The position numbers were made by a program, and so were the translations under genes. This document shows, piece after piece, positions 47,001 through 60,168 of a stretch of 64,000 nt of DNA. Position 1 is the stretch's first letter. Every line of letters starts with the position of its first letter. The notes beneath the pieces are model-generated. The model was given only the letters and a program-made list of their open reading frames with translations. It was not told where the DNA came from and did not search any database. Source of the stretch: Myrica gale (taxonomy: Eukaryota; Streptophyta; Magnoliopsida; Fagales; Myricaceae); NCBI GenBank assembly GCA_963930655.1, contig OZ005619.1, positions 20,793,752 to 20,857,751 on the forward strand. Direction: 5' to 3'.

Positions 47001-48525
47001 CGGTGCCTCGTAGTTTGAGGTTTATCTGTAACTATTGACAGTTTTTGGCCTATCATCTGGTTTGCAAGTGTGCTCTTTCCAACATTTGGCTTGCCAAGTA
47101 CAGCCACGTAACCTGAGTTTGGTCCATTAAAATTACGAACCACAATTGAAGAAATAAACCGTGAAGCTTCTCACAAAAGTAGACAGCACTCAAAGCATGA
47201 ACCGTGAGTAACAAGCTGAGCGAAGGACTCCAACGATGAAAAGATATTATGAACATTATTTGGCACAATGCAAACAATAATAATATAAAATCATTCATTG
47301 TATATCCCAACTTTCCTTATGATAACCATCACATTTTCTAGGTTCCATTATTTCTAAACTGGAAGAAATTTATAGTAACCACTACAATATCCCCACACTG
47401 GTCTTCTCTAATTTGGGGGATTTATCAGCTTTTCGTTACGTTTATAAAAGCAAAACTAGCGCGGCAGATGCCTTAGAGGAAAATATCAAAACATCGAAAT
47501 ACAATTCGGAAACTAGTCAGCCCTTGCTTAAATTCTTTCCTCCACCATAACTCTATCATCAACAGTCAATCTTTTTCTTTCCATAAAGACTCGAGTAAAC
47601 TCTGATGTCGGCAAAAACATGAACAAGACTAGAAAGGAAGACGGTTGGGGTAGAATATAAACAGTAGATTGAAAACACATTTAAGCCAACTGAATTAGAC
47701 TTAACACTAATTCGTAAGAATGCAGGGTGTGAAAAGCATGCTTCTTTACTAACGAGCTGGGTTGAAGGTAATTGCAGCATGTGCTTTCGGTGTGCATCCT
47801 TTAGAATTAATGGCCTTTGCGCAGTAGCCAAGATGAAGTCTGTTCGAATTAATTAGAAGTCAATAGAACCACTTAAAAGTTCGTAACAATAACTATCAAC
47901 AACCATTATTCAGAAAGAATATATACACAAATTATAAAGTGGCACAAGTTCACAACTTCAAGCTATCCCATTTCTTGCTTAGAAGAAAAAAAGTTATCCC
48001 ATTTCTTAATTCTTCATCCACTCAAAGAAAATCATAACAAGACGGAAAAATTCTTGGTACCTAAAATCAAAACAGTGTAAGAAACAAACTGAAAACACCC
48101 AAAAACCGGCAGTAGAAGAGACAAAACCGCTGCGATGGTTAGGGTCGGAGGGATAGTCAAGCTCCGCCATCTCATAATCGTCGAGCAAGGCTATGTTCCT
48201 GTCAGGCTTCTCACTAAGAGACAAGAAAGCCGACTCGTCCTCCAAATACGACGCCGTCTCCCCTTCCTCATCAGCGTCATATTCCTGTTCGTGAATCCGA
48301 AGTTGTCGCTCTTCCTCCGACAAGACAAGGCTCCGGTTGTTCCTGTTTCTGGAAGTGTGCCAAGCATTGAATTGGAATTTGGTTTCCCGCAATGGTTGTC
48401 TTGCAAAACGAGGAGATAGAGTTTTGTTCTTGAATTGCGGGGCGAGGAACTTATCGATGGCGTAGTGACGAGTGGAAACTAGTTTCTCTGGGAAGAGTAG
48501 GATATGTGTTTAGAGCGAGCCCCAT
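44082..48525 (-). pseudogene. Plastid-type Era GTPase gene with frameshifts in four exons
   Basis: Nine exons on minus: 48525-48128, 47112-46967, 46342-46202, 46127-46013, 45917-45792, 45239-45139, 44976-44875, 44406-44326 and 44163-44082. GTPase motifs are clear: GKPNVGKST (G1), TTRHR (switch I), DTPG (G3), NKKD (G4) and SAK (G5). A KH-type RNA-binding C-terminus follows (IILIGKEGKALK, RLDIEDFL, GYGGQ). The family binds small-subunit rRNA and aids organellar ribosome assembly. The frame breaks in exon 1 (leader frame from 48525 stops at 48451), exon 4 (one extra G near 46122), exon 6 (two extra A near 45164, exon 101 nt rather than 99) and exon 9 (two bases missing near 44148). Intron 5 has a GC donor. 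Either a decaying copy or local assembly error. Confidence 0.85.
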
Positions 48526-49572
48526 TATCGGAGCTTTGCGCTTACGTTGGAGCCTGGCATTCTTTTCCGCTCCTTTTAAATATACAAAGCAATTAGATAA
48601 ATTGCCCGAGAACGACGTCGTTTGTACGTTATGTTGACTTCATTGCCTCCGACGATTGTGTAATCGTTCGATTCCAATTTCTCGTGTCATTTGTAACAGC
48701 ATACTACGAAGACTTGATAAAATTAGTAAGTATATACAAATTGAACCGTTTATCATAGGCGATGCAGCGTTTCGAATCAAGGGAAGTTTGAGTCTTGACA
48801 AGTTAGATATCATATGACGCATTAAAAGTCATGGAGGAAGCAGTGCTAGACATGGTGACCTTCATTTTCCACCCAATTTTACGAAGTTGCATATTTTGGA
48901 TTGATGAAGCACATAAACCAACGAAAATAAAAACCCCAAAGGCAAAATTTTGGCAGAAATCACATTGCAGATTTAAATATTACATCCAAATTGAATTTGA
49001 CTACCACAATCAGCAGAATCGATGAATGAACCAAAAACCTCGATGATTTTCAGAGTTTGAATAGTACTCTTAAGTTATATATCAGCAAGCAGCCATGAAA
49101 GACATCATGGAGTAACATGTATAGGGCAAACAAGGCAGACTATGGAAACAACATTGGAATTTCTGCCCAGTCTGATCTCACCGGAAACATATGGATTTAT
49201 GTGACGGAGCCCCTGTCTGTGTTCTGGACTTCAACGCAACTCGGGTTGTGCAGAGTTGTATACTGAAACGCATCCTAATATACCACAGGATTTAGCCAAT
49301 TCCCTCCTCTTCAGTCAAAATGATGATTAAAATAGACCAACCGGGGCTAGAAATCATGATTCTACTACCATCTCATGATCTATCTATCACCTTCCATATT
49401 GGTAGCATAGGTCAAAATACTGAATTATTTTGGAGGGGACTATACAACCTCTGAGTGAAGAAAAATCAACCAACAAAATCAAGAGACTGTATCCACAAGG
49501 TGTATTGTGTGACTTTCTTTATTCTTTTGTTCCACGACATGGTATCAAGGTTACTCATTGATTGACCACCTA
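48526..49572. other. Intergenic: Era promoter and 3' flank of next gene
   Basis: Non-coding. The right part should hold the 3' UTR of the gene ending at 49573. No further gene seen. Confidence 0.45.
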
Positions 49573-52104
49573 TTAATCCGCTGCATCATCACCCTCAAGA
49601 TTCTCAAAACCGTTGGCGGAAGATGATCCTCTTCCCATTGGAAGGTATGTCCATGCTAAGGCTGCAGTACCAAGTGTGATTGCAGTAGCAATTGAACCCC
49701 AAACCCACCTCTGCCTTCTTTTCCTCATTTGCCTTTCATGTCTTGCCACCTCTACAAAAGTTGGAAACTGCCACAGTTAGAGGAGAAAATTATGGTGATC
49801 ACATCCAACGGGGTCTAGAGGAAAGCTGGGAAGCACTACTATAGCAAATACTGGAACTCGTATAAAATACTCAGGTGTGTGGGAGAGTACGCATGAAAGA
49901 GAGTGAGAGAAGCACAGATTAAGATAAAGACCAAGGAACCTTGCCATGAAATAGCCCCCCCACCCCCCCAGCTCTTTCCAAAAAAGCCCCCAAACAGAAA
50001 AAAAAAAAAAAAAGACAATAATGTCTGGTCAATGTTGGTAAGAAGATGTAGCTTAAAAGAATAGATAGTAAAGGTATTCAAATCTGACCTAGAGCATCTT
50101 GGTTCCTCTGATACATTTCTCGATTCACAACCTCATAAAAATGAACTCTGTCAGTTAATCGGGCAATCTCAAAGTTCTTTGACTCAATTTGAGCTCCCAA
50201 CTCCATCTCCACCTCCGCCCTTGCAACACCCCTTCCAATAGATTCTGATACAAATCTAGAAACGTGTAACTGTTGTAATATCTCTTCTGCAGGATCACAA
50301 TCCAGCTGCTCACCCTCTGCCGAAACCGTGAGTTCAGCAGGAAGTGTCAATTCCACAACAGAGAACTGTTGCCTTAATTGCTGCCACTGGCTTCGCATGT
50401 GACTCAAGGCTTCTTCTGCTTGCTTCCGCTTCTCTATTTCCATCAAGAGAGACAATCTCATTTCACGCAATTCAGCTTCAAATTTGCTAAGAGAAGGCTG
50501 CGGCCAGCTCTCTGAGGATAATTCTGTAGGAATCAAGAGAATCAACTAAGAGAGCCAATACTGCTACATAGTCATAACTGTCTGCAATTTACATAAGTGA
50601 TCCAAAGACATAAATGTCCAACTTTCACAATTTTAAGCAAAATATTTCCTAACCAGACTGTAAAACATGCTAAACAAGGTAACTTATATAGAATAGTAAA
50701 ACTGACAGAAAGAAACAGCAAAAGCAAAACTGCAGAGTTTTGTGGTTAAGTTCCTCAAGAAAAAATTGAACATGGAACACATCCTTGGAAAAACTGGAAT
50801 TTTCCTCGCTACAAGGATAATGACCACCTGTTCCCATAAATAAAATACATTCAGCAAATATGTGCACCTGTGCTGTCATCAAAGACAAATTTCCAGGATT
50901 TTTTTTTTCAAAAAAAAAATGACATTTAAGCTCCTAAGAAAAATATGGTTTGAAAATTTCAGACACCAAACCGATCTTCGGAAGAACTTCGCATCCATAA
51001 AATGATAATTACTAACATGTAGCATTTGAAGTTCAATCAGCGAAGATGCATTGCCACAAAAAAATAGGACCGCATCGCTAAGCCATCCAACTTCCTACTT
51101 CTGATATTGGTTGTTCCATTTTGAAAATCCAACTTCCAAAAGAAATCAGTTAATATATTGTCTTCGAAATAAACTTGTATAACCTCCTTAGCTTAAGCTC
51201 ATAAGTAAACAGAAGATGGATATTTCCCATTGGACTGAGATAAAGAATACAAAAAAATTTGCTCGAGTCCCTTGACATTTCAAAACGAAAATGCTTTGGA
51301 CTTCCCAAAATGGAATAAGAACATATAACATGGGATGGATGGATGGATGGATTAAGAACTAAAGAGATTTGACAAGAAAACCCAGGTACCTTCCCGAGCA
51401 TCAAAAAACTCCCCCACTTGTGTGGCAAGCTTTACAGAAAGTTCTGTCCCACAATTGTCCTCTCCATCTGTATTGCTTGCGATACTAAGTGAGTCCTGCG
51501 GATCAAAGAAGTTCTCTGATTCCCCATCTCTTTCAAGCTTCAACAAATCATCTTCCCTTGCCACAATGTTACCTGTACTACCGCTTCCAAGTTCTTTGTT
51601 ATTGCACTGATCTTTAATGTCACAGCTCCCAACTTCACAGTCATGGGTATCATTCACATTCTCCACCTCATTAGCACCATGAACAGTGAAAGTAACAGAA
51701 ACATCGTCAGCTGCATGGACAATGCAGCTGACAATCTCGGTATCCGCATTCCCTGTATTCCCATTGACTTTTTCGTCAGTTTTTTTGAGAGAGTAAACAT
51801 CATCCTCAGAAAAGCTCTTCACAAGGCGTGGCCCACGGCGCTTGTGGTTGACGATATAAGGAGAAGGTGTGTATGAAGTGGGTGAATCTGGAAGGGGGGT
51901 TGACTTAGGAGTGGCATAGAGTGCTGGCCTCATCGGAGGGCGTTTAACTCTCCTTTCCGTGGCCAAGGAACTATTTCTTCTCTCCAGATTTGAGGAAGGA
52001 ACAGGTCTTGATTTAGGAAGCTTTGAATTAGCAACAGACTTGTCGACTGATTTTGATGCTCCAGGTTCTAACAACCTATCTAAAGCCATAGCAGTAAACG
52101 GCAT
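49573..52104 (-). CDS. Uncharacterised plant coiled-coil protein with C-terminal membrane anchor (At1g12330-like)
   Basis: Three coding exons: 52104-51390, 50523-50089 and 49751-49573. Phases fit and give 442 aa. A TGCAG acceptor lies just upstream of the first ATG, and a GT donor at about 53245, so a 5' UTR exon near 53246-53400 with a ~1.1-kb leader intron is likely. The N-terminal 240 residues are Ser/Pro/Arg-rich and then acidic, apparently disordered, with a conserved-looking start (MPFTAMALDRLLEPG) and RRGPRLVKSFSEDD. About 250-380 is a coiled coil (ELREMRLSLLMEIEKRKQAE and onwards). Near the C-terminus RKRRQRW precedes one hydrophobic helix (VWGSIATAITLGTAALAWTY), suggesting a tail anchor. 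I recall similarity to Arabidopsis At1g12330, of unknown function. Confidence 0.85.
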
Positions 52105-53245
52105 GGTTCTGCATCATGAAGCAGTCGAATAAAACTTAAAAGAACATAAATTTTAATGAGGGGGGGAAAAAGCTAACAGTTAGTTACAGAATAAATGTGA
52201 ATCATAATTTGGTCGCAAATTTAATGAAATTTTCAATTCCACCAGAGCCATTAATTTTGTAATAATGGTTGAGTATAGGATCTCATTGTACTGGGTTTTT
52301 CTTTGATCAGGAGCCAGAAATCGGCAAATGAGAGATTGGATGTTTTCATCCTTCAGATACCAAAAGTGACTATAGGACTCAATATGACCAATCTACTAAG
52401 ACTGTAAATGCAACTAAATTTTACCACGGGAACTCCAAAACCTATACCTGGTAAAGAAACAAACAGTGTCTTATTCAGGTTCTATCAAAAAAAAAAACTC
52501 ACCAAACTGAATCTCGAAGAATACAACACCTCCTTGTGGTTGCCAAGTATGAGCCATGGGATAAAACTAAGACCCCCACGGGACTTAGCCCAACACAGTT
52601 CATTACCCCGGTACTCAAACACGAGGGCAACGTAGACCTGAGGATAACAAATTAGATACCCTGATATTTCCCCGCTCAATAACTCAGAACACACAGAGAA
52701 GACAAGCTATAAAACCGGACAGAAGATTACATCCTCCCTTCTTCAGAAATCAAAGGTAACACAGGATTATGCTACTCCATAAAAGAGCAACTGAGCGAGG
52801 TCGAAAGCCCAAGTACCAAAATTTTGCATAAGAACACTCACTATACAGACAAACGTGTTCAATAAATTCGCTTTCATGGCTGAACCACAAACTTAATTGG
52901 ATTCTTCACACCACGTATCTCGAAATGAAATCTCAAAAGATAGCCGAAAGCTACGTTTGGTTGCTGAGTCACAAAAATTAGAATTTTTTTTTAAAAAGAA
53001 AACAAAAACAAAACTTCCACGCAAGGCAACCTACATAGAGCTATCCTCCCAGCTGTTCGGACAACCAAATCAACACGAACCCTCACTAAAGCTCTCCCCG
53101 CATCCAGACAGAAACGAAATAGACAAAAAGAAATATGGAGAGATCTCAAAAAATGTAAGAAACAAAAAGAATCAACAGAATATGCTCGCCAAGAAAACAA
53201 AAATCTACAGTAAATATTAAAATCCGACGAAATGAAAAAATTACC

Positions 53246-53400
53246 TTCGAAAAGGACGGAAACTATGTAGAGGAAATGGCGAGGACAGAAAAGCCGAAGC
53301 GCAAGAGAGCTAGAAGAGGAAGAAGAAGTTGAGCTAAGGAGGGAGACGAGAGGAATTGGAGAGTGGAGGCGGCAAATTCGGCGTCGGACATGCGACTCTT
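53246..53400 (-). other. Predicted 5' UTR exon of the coiled-coil protein gene
   Basis: Ends with CGAAG|GTAATT on minus, which can splice to the TGCAG acceptor before the start codon at 52104. The upstream edge is not determined. Confidence 0.5.
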
Positions 53401-55898
53401 CCCTCTTAAGTTATCAAAAAAAGATAGGATGCCCAAAATCCCTATTTGCTGTCTTTTATTTTCTTTTTTTATATTTATTTTTTTCTTCTGGGGGCTTAAT
53501 GGCAAGCGGCAACGAAAGGACCGCCTATATCTCACGCAGACTGCAGACTTACACAGATCGCTCCGAAAATATTTGAAACGGAAAATTTTTTAGATTTCGG
53601 AAGTTTCGCCCACGCTTTGTCTTCGATTCTTTTGGGGACCCCTGGCCGTTAATGGGGTTGGGAGGCGCGAAGAGTGGAAAAACCTAAAAGTAGGTAGGAA
53701 GGCGCTTAGGCGCGGTTCAAACGAAGGATAATATCGACCTTTTAGACAGGGGATCTCCAACTAGTGTGGTACTCTTCATCGACACGTATCACGTCGACGC
53801 CGTATATTAAAGATGTTTTTTTAATTAGGGTTTAAGAAATTAATTTCTATTCCTCTTGGCAGAGCTGAAAGCTTGTCTTGCCTTGTCAGAGAGACAACAA
53901 TGATGTGTCAGTTTCATATTGAGGTTATGTTTACGTTGAAAAATTTTTGGTATTTAGTTTTGTGAAAAAGTGAAGAGAAAGATAATTTTTTATATTTTTT
54001 TATGAGAGATAGATTATATTGTAATATTTTATTGTAAATTTGTGAAAAATATTGTGATATTTTTGGTACAAACGCACCATGAGTTTGGTGAGGTCAGTAT
54101 GGTGGGGTTCGCCTTGGGGAGCACGAAGAGTAGACATGTGGCGCGTTAGTTTTGATGAAATTTTTAGGATTTAAGATGTTTTTAGAATTTTTACATTACG
54201 TTATAATTGTATTAGTATTTGTATAGAAGTTATCTAGGTGTAATAAAAGTAATGATGATTTTTAAGGCTTTTGTTAATAAATAATTTTTATTGAGATGAG
54301 TAAGGAAGATAAAATGTAAAATAATATTATTTATTTATAATATTTATTATAATTATGAATTTATTTTTTCTTTTTATTATAATATAAAATATTTAAAAGT
54401 ATTTAAAAAACATAATAAAAAAAGAAGAAAACAAACACAAATGCGGTTAAAAAAGAAGACAATTGAGAAGAAGCGTGATTCACGCTACTAACTAGCTGCT
54501 AGTATGGAAAAAGCAACTGAGGGCATATGATCATATTGCCATTAACTAAGCATCAACAATGATACAACAATAACGGTTTTTTCGTCCATTCAACTTTTCC
54601 GAGTATTGATACATTGAACGCTGGGGCCACATGTTTTTCATAACCCCATTTTACTCTTCCATTTTTCTACTCTTCGCGTTTTATTGGAGGATACCTTGAT
54701 CATTTAACATCAATTTGTCCAGTGCATGATTGCAAATTTTTAGGCCGAATCCTTAGATACATTTATGTTTGTCGAATATGACCGAATTGAGGATTCAAAT
54801 CCTTTTTTTTTTTTTTTCCATAAATCGAACATCAGCGTGCTCTTTCTTTTTAAAATCTATTTGCTTATTTTTTTCTCCTCGAATTTTAATTATCAAAGTT
54901 ATTAGATTCGCATGAGCGATGAGGTCACTTCTTTATTCTTTTTTTTGGGTTTAGGATAGCATGAGGTCAGCTTTATTCTTTTATATATATATACTGTGAA
55001 ATTTGTAGTTGAAACCTCGTGGAGAGTTACTTGCGCTACAGGCAGGTTCATAAATTATTTAAGGTGGTGTTTTAGGGTCATTAAAAATTGAGTTTGATTA
55101 AAAAAATTATAAATTATTTTTTATTATAATATTTATTTAAATAGAATGTTTAAATATTCTTTGTTTATTTCTTCGCCAATTCTCATAAATTATATTTACT
55201 TTTTCATCAATTATCATACTCTAAAATTTTAAGCACCCTAATCTTTTTATTTTGAGATATGAAAGTTAGGTGATTAAGATAGAAATTATTTGAATAATTT
55301 TTTATATTTATTATAATGAAAATAAATAATTTAGTGTAGAGAGAAATTATCTTATAATTATTTTATTATATCACAATTTTAACACAAACACTATATAATA
55401 TTTATTATAATTATACATTATTTAATGCTTTCATAATTGTATGGGTGGTCGAGATCGGGGCCTAAAGGTTTGCATCCTAAGGTCTCAAAATCGACCTAGC
55501 ATGCGTAGCTTGGAGAGAATGCATGGATTTAAAGTTTATCGAGCTGTTAGTATAAACCTGTCTGATTGAGTTTTTTGTTGTCGTTACCATGAAAAAAATG
55601 TAAAGTTAATAGCGGATTCAATCACATTATCTACTTTTCCTAGTAAAATTTTCAGTTCCCATGTTACAGTCCGGCCCGCGTGAAAAATAATTATTAACAA
55701 ATCGCAAGTTATTTGCTACCATTGTTCAGGCCACGCAGTCTTGTATCTCTTGAATAGCTGCCATACACGAGAAACTTCTAGACGTGCGTCAAGGGAAAAA
55801 GTTTTGAGCATTAACTTTCGACTCCCAAAAACAAAGCTAAACGAGAGTTAGTTGTACTTTACTTACAGTTACATATGGACAAAAGTTATTATGCAGGT
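53401..55898. other. Intergenic with AT-rich repeats
   Basis: Contains the promoter of the coiled-coil gene and two members of the AT-rich dispersed family (53930-54080 and 55080-55400). No gene recognised. Confidence 0.45.
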
Positions 55899-56050
55899 GT
55901 GTGAGTGGACGGGTGAAATTAGAAGTTGAGAAATCTAATAGCTGAAAAAATGTCACGTCATTCCACAAACTCGACCTGATTTCATTAAATGACGTAACAT
56001 TTTTCAATAATTAGATTTCTCAACTTCTAATCTCACTCATCCACTCACAC
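55899..56050. mobile_element. Foldback MITE, 152 bp
   Basis: The first ~64 bp (from GTGTGAGTGGAC) and the last ~63 bp (to CCACTCACAC) are inverted repeats, sharing ATTAGAAGTTGAGAAATCTA and TGACGTAACATT/ATGTCACGTCA. A loop of about 25 bp lies between. No protein is encoded. A target duplication could not be fixed by eye. Confidence 0.8.
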
Positions 56051-57902
56051 AATAATCAATCTTGTTACAGATGAGTCATTAATATTACATGGTAGAAGTT
56101 TCCCTTTGTGTTAGCTAATTGGTTCGGGGTTGGGACGTATCTGGTGTAGGGTTGGAAGGATGGTAGCATTAGCGACCTCTTTGGACAGGTTCTAACTTGT
56201 GAAGTTTCGGTGTAGCTGCTTCAAGTAGACAAATCAAAGTTTCTGTAGCCATTGCTATGAAGATAGAGATTTTTTTAATTTATTGTCTAAATTAAATATT
56301 TCAATTTAGAGAAAAATAGATATAACATATAAATAGCATAATATTCAATACTGCACATTTTATAGTAAACAATTAAATTACACATGCAGCACTTAAATTG
56401 CGTTGGTGATAAGGTGTCAGTCAAAGCCTTACTTCAATTATAAAAAATATAGCTAAACTTTAATTCGAGTGAGAATGTACCACAAAATCAAATAACTTTT
56501 TATTTGTTCCCTTTATTTGCTCTCATGCAATGTCAACTTACCTTCCAATTTAAATTATAATAGCTACAAACTGTCCTTAGAAACTAATCTCTCCTAAAAG
56601 CTTGCAAATTAACTGTCATACCAACTAGATATCGGTCTCTCCTAAAAACTTGCACCAATTCAATTAAACAGCACCACGATTAGCAACTGCTACTGATTGT
56701 CATTGGACTCCAGTACAGTAAGCACAATTAAGCTAAAATCAAGGAAATATACCAGATTGCTAGGACCCACTTTAACCTCTAACTTATTCTCAGTAACTTG
56801 AGTTTGCGCAACCTATCAGTTGGCGAGTACAGGTTGTTACTGTAGAAACGAAGGGTCAATATCATGGGGATATATAGGGCGAAAAGGATTTCAACTAGGG
56901 ACAAGCACCCTAAATATGCGATCGGACACGACAGAAAGTGCGTTTTCCCTTAATCTTGAAAGCCAGTTGAAGAAGATAACGTATACGAGGTGGGAAAATT
57001 GTCAGAGAAGTGTTCTGATTCTTTGAAGTTTCCCAATACGTGGGGGAGAGCTAGCCTACTTGCTGCTCGTTCTCTCTTATAAGAACATTGACCTGCATTA
57101 ATTAATCTACCAACAACGTGTAAAACCCGAATACTCCCATAAATTACTTGCATTAATTGGCCTACTTAAAGAGACATAATTTAATCAGAAAGAAATGCAA
57201 AGTAGGACCAAATTAGTATTTGTTGCGTGGAAGACCATGGTAGCCTTTTCATGACTCGTTCCAACTTCCACGGGTCAACAAAACCATAACTCCACCATTT
57301 GATTACTGTGGGCATGCGTCGAATTTGTTATGAAGTTGAATTGAGATTTTGGTAACGTACAGAGCTTCTCGACTGATTCCGGGTGGGTTTGTGTTGTAAA
57401 ATTTGTGTTGTTAAAATTTTAGATATTGGATTTAGTGAAAAAGTGAAAAGAGAATTTTTTATATTTTTTGTAGTGAAAAGTTATGATTTGATGGGAGAGA
57501 GATTATATTGTAGTATTTTATTATGAAAATGTGTAAAATTTTGTGAAATTTTACATTGCAAACCGACCCTCCAGTTCTTGAGGACGTTTCTATTATTCTT
57601 TGAGCACCCAACAAAAGTCTGTCAAGCGAGCTAAAGAGAATTATGTGCCTTGTAGTGTGAAGGATTTTGTAGAGTAGCTCAAAATTAAGCCTTATTCAAA
57701 TCATGTTATCTGAGACGAATCCTTTATTTTCCTGGGAATCGTTTGTGTGGTCAGAAAATATAGCCATTTACTTGTGGCTCCAGTAAAGATCACCAAGCAC
57801 ATGAAGGAATATCAGCTGCTTCACACAGGTGGTCCAGAACTGCAGAATATATAGCATTTGCCATTTTCATTGAAAGCTAGCTAGGTTACACACACAAATT
57901 CT
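56051..57902. other. Intergenic
   Basis: No gene recognised. An AT-rich family member is at about 57390-57560. The right edge runs into a G16 homopolymer (about 57905-57920). Confidence 0.45.
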
Positions 57903-57920
57903 TTGGGGGGGGGGGGGGAG

Positions 57921-58180
57921 GCTCGAGTTGTTGTGTGAGTTTCGGTTGCTGTGAGTGGTGAGATTACACGGCTCAGATCTTCGGGGCTACATCGGACGGT
58001 CAACAAAAAGCCAGCGCATTAATGAGACACTCGGCTGTATGACCCAAACGAAACCCGCAACCCGTAAATCGTCTTCGACTCCTCCCCCATTTCGAATTGC
58101 CTTCATCTTCGATTCCTCCCCCGTTTCGAATCGCCTCTCGCCCTAGCAGAGCTCCTCCAAATCGGCTCAGTCGTGTGCTC
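57921..58180 (+). repeat. Left member of ~250-bp inverted repeat pair
   Basis: Matches the reverse complement of about 61405-61640. Shared stretches include CAGCGCATTAATGAG, CGCAACCCG and GAGCTCCTCCAAATCGGCTC. A short reading frame in both begins MT-Q/R-T and is Ser/Pro-rich. A G-tract borders its outer side. Confidence 0.75.
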
Positions 58181-59724
58181 CACTTCGTCGAGGGAGATTA
58201 AAACCGCTGAAGGCCAAATCGAAATCGGCTCGGTCGCATTACACACGCACCCGCTCCCCCAAAGACCAATTTTGAAACACCCTAGCAGGTTTGTTATATG
58301 ATAGATTAGTGTGGATCTGCGTTTCTGCTAATCAAGTTGTTTTCCTTTTTTTCAACTGTTACGTGAGAAAGGAGAAATTCATAAATAAATAAAAAGATGT
58401 TTATTCGATTCCGTAGGATAACAATACTCTGTATACGGATGTTCACCGATATGAGTTTGCAAGGGGAATTAGGCCAAGTAGCTAAGGATTTAATATATAT
58501 TTTCGTTATTTAATTCATGTTTGTATTGAATATCAGAACTTGTAGGATATTAGCTTTCGTTTAATTTATTATTGAAACAAATTAGATTTGAGAGTAAAAG
58601 ATTAACATATTTTCTTTGGGGGCCGAGGGTGAGAACAGAGAGCACACAATTTAAACAAACTACTAGGCTGTCGACGACATTTTAATAGTTTTGGTGTCAG
58701 TTGCCATTTTAAGCGTTTATAGAGGATACAATTTTTAAGTAGGATACATCAAAGGTAATGATTATTGGTAGCTGTTTGATCTCTTTTAGACAGTTTGAAT
58801 GAAACCTAGATTTTATACATTTCTCTCTTTTGATCGTTAGACTATGGTTGGAGTGTCTTTTGTGCTTATGTCTTGGTGCTATCTTCATGAGTAGTGGAAC
58901 CTCCTACCATGTTCTCTGAATTAGCTCCAGTTTCAGTTGCAAGCAAACTTCATACTGTATTGAGACCATATATTAGTTATGTTTTCTTGTCGGTCTTAGA
59001 TAGTGTTGTTATCATGTTATGTTTGTTGCCTTATGTGGTGCCAGTGTCCTCTATGATTAAATGCCTTAGAATCAATATTGGTGTTAATTTTGCTTCCAAC
59101 TCTGAACTTGTACATAATAGTGTTAAATTTTTTTACACATGTTTAAAAATGCTTGGAGGCTGAGTGGCTGCAGCATCAGTTGCAGGGGCAGAATGACCAC
59201 CGCCAGAAGTTGGCCTAAAAAGAAAATATATCAATATCAGGATTGAATGATTATCAGAAGGATGGATTTCCTCCACACGAATTGTTCAAGCAGTGCCAGA
59301 GAAGAGGAGGAATATGAACTTACAATCCTATGAAAACTTTCTGGGTTGATGTTGTGAACTTTTTGTTTTAGTGTGTTGGAGTTTCGAAGTAGTTGTAAAA
59401 TTGTATTGGGTAAACTGCTTGCAATTATCTTGCCAATTTTGTTGGGCAAGTTGTAAATGGTAGGATTTAAGGGTATTAAGTTGTAAATGGTAAGTTGTAA
59501 AATTGGATTTAAGTTGTTTTAGCTGTAATGTTCATTTTTATGAATGTATTGGGTCCTGAAATTACTTCTGAATATTTGCAACACCATTTATTGTACTGCA
59601 GCTGAAATTCCCATATAAATTTCAAATTTACAGCAGCTAGCATTTACACAAAAACTGTAAATTTACAGCAACTAGATTGTACATTCCAAATTTCCAGCTA
59701 CTTGACAGCACTCCAAAGTACCAG
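58181..59724. other. Interior between inverted repeats, left part
   Basis: AT-rich with local repeats, e.g. AGCTACTTGACAGCA twice at 59697-59735 and ATTTACAGCA at about 59628 and 59660. A possible minus-strand exon end (GGGHSAPATDAAATQPP) is at about 59160-59215 after a splice-like TTTTTAG. Family unknown. Confidence 0.4.
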
Positions 59725-60168
59725 CTACTTGACAGCAACTCCAAAAAAGGTCATAAGAGTGACAATGTTTACATGGGACGTCCTGCTGATGCTTGCAACC
59801 TCACTGATGAATTCCTCCCCTGTTCCTCTTGATTCTTTTAAAACTTTCACCGCCACGAGAGAGCCATCTGGTAACTTCCCCTTGTAGACCCCACCATAGC
59901 CTCCTTGGCCTACTTTATCTGTGAAGAAATTAGTCATCTTCTTGATTTTCGAATAACTATATCTTCTAATAGAAAAAGGTCCAAAGTTTCTAATAAAGGC
60001 TTCAACAGTCTGATTGGTTAGACTTCCTGCTTCCAAAAATAAAAACTTTTTATTGGATGAGAGCTTTTTCCTGAAGCACCAGATCATAACCATCAGCACT
60101 CCAATTCCAGTAGATATTAAAGCAACTGCAACCAAGGATAGAGATACGAAGTTATAAGAGTAACTCAA
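59725..60168 (-). pseudogene. LRK10-type receptor-like kinase, truncated to membrane anchor and N-lobe
   Basis: An open reading frame of 147 aa. Residues about 8-31 are a membrane helix. Then comes the juxtamembrane motif FSIRRYSYSKIKKMTNFF, typical of LRK10L/PR5K-type kinases. The kinase N-lobe follows: GQGGYGGVYKG (glycine loop), VAVKVL (catalytic Lys), EEFISEVASISRTSHVNIVTL (helix C Glu region). It then stops within a short unrelated tail (MTFFGVAVK) that overlaps a local tandem repeat. The catalytic loop, DFG and the whole C-lobe are missing, as is the ectodomain. It cannot be an active kinase. It lies between the inverted repeats at 57.9 and 61.6 kb. Confidence 0.82.

Noticed and set aside
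51336-51352. GATG microsatellite
   Set aside because: Only about four units within an intron. Ordinary.
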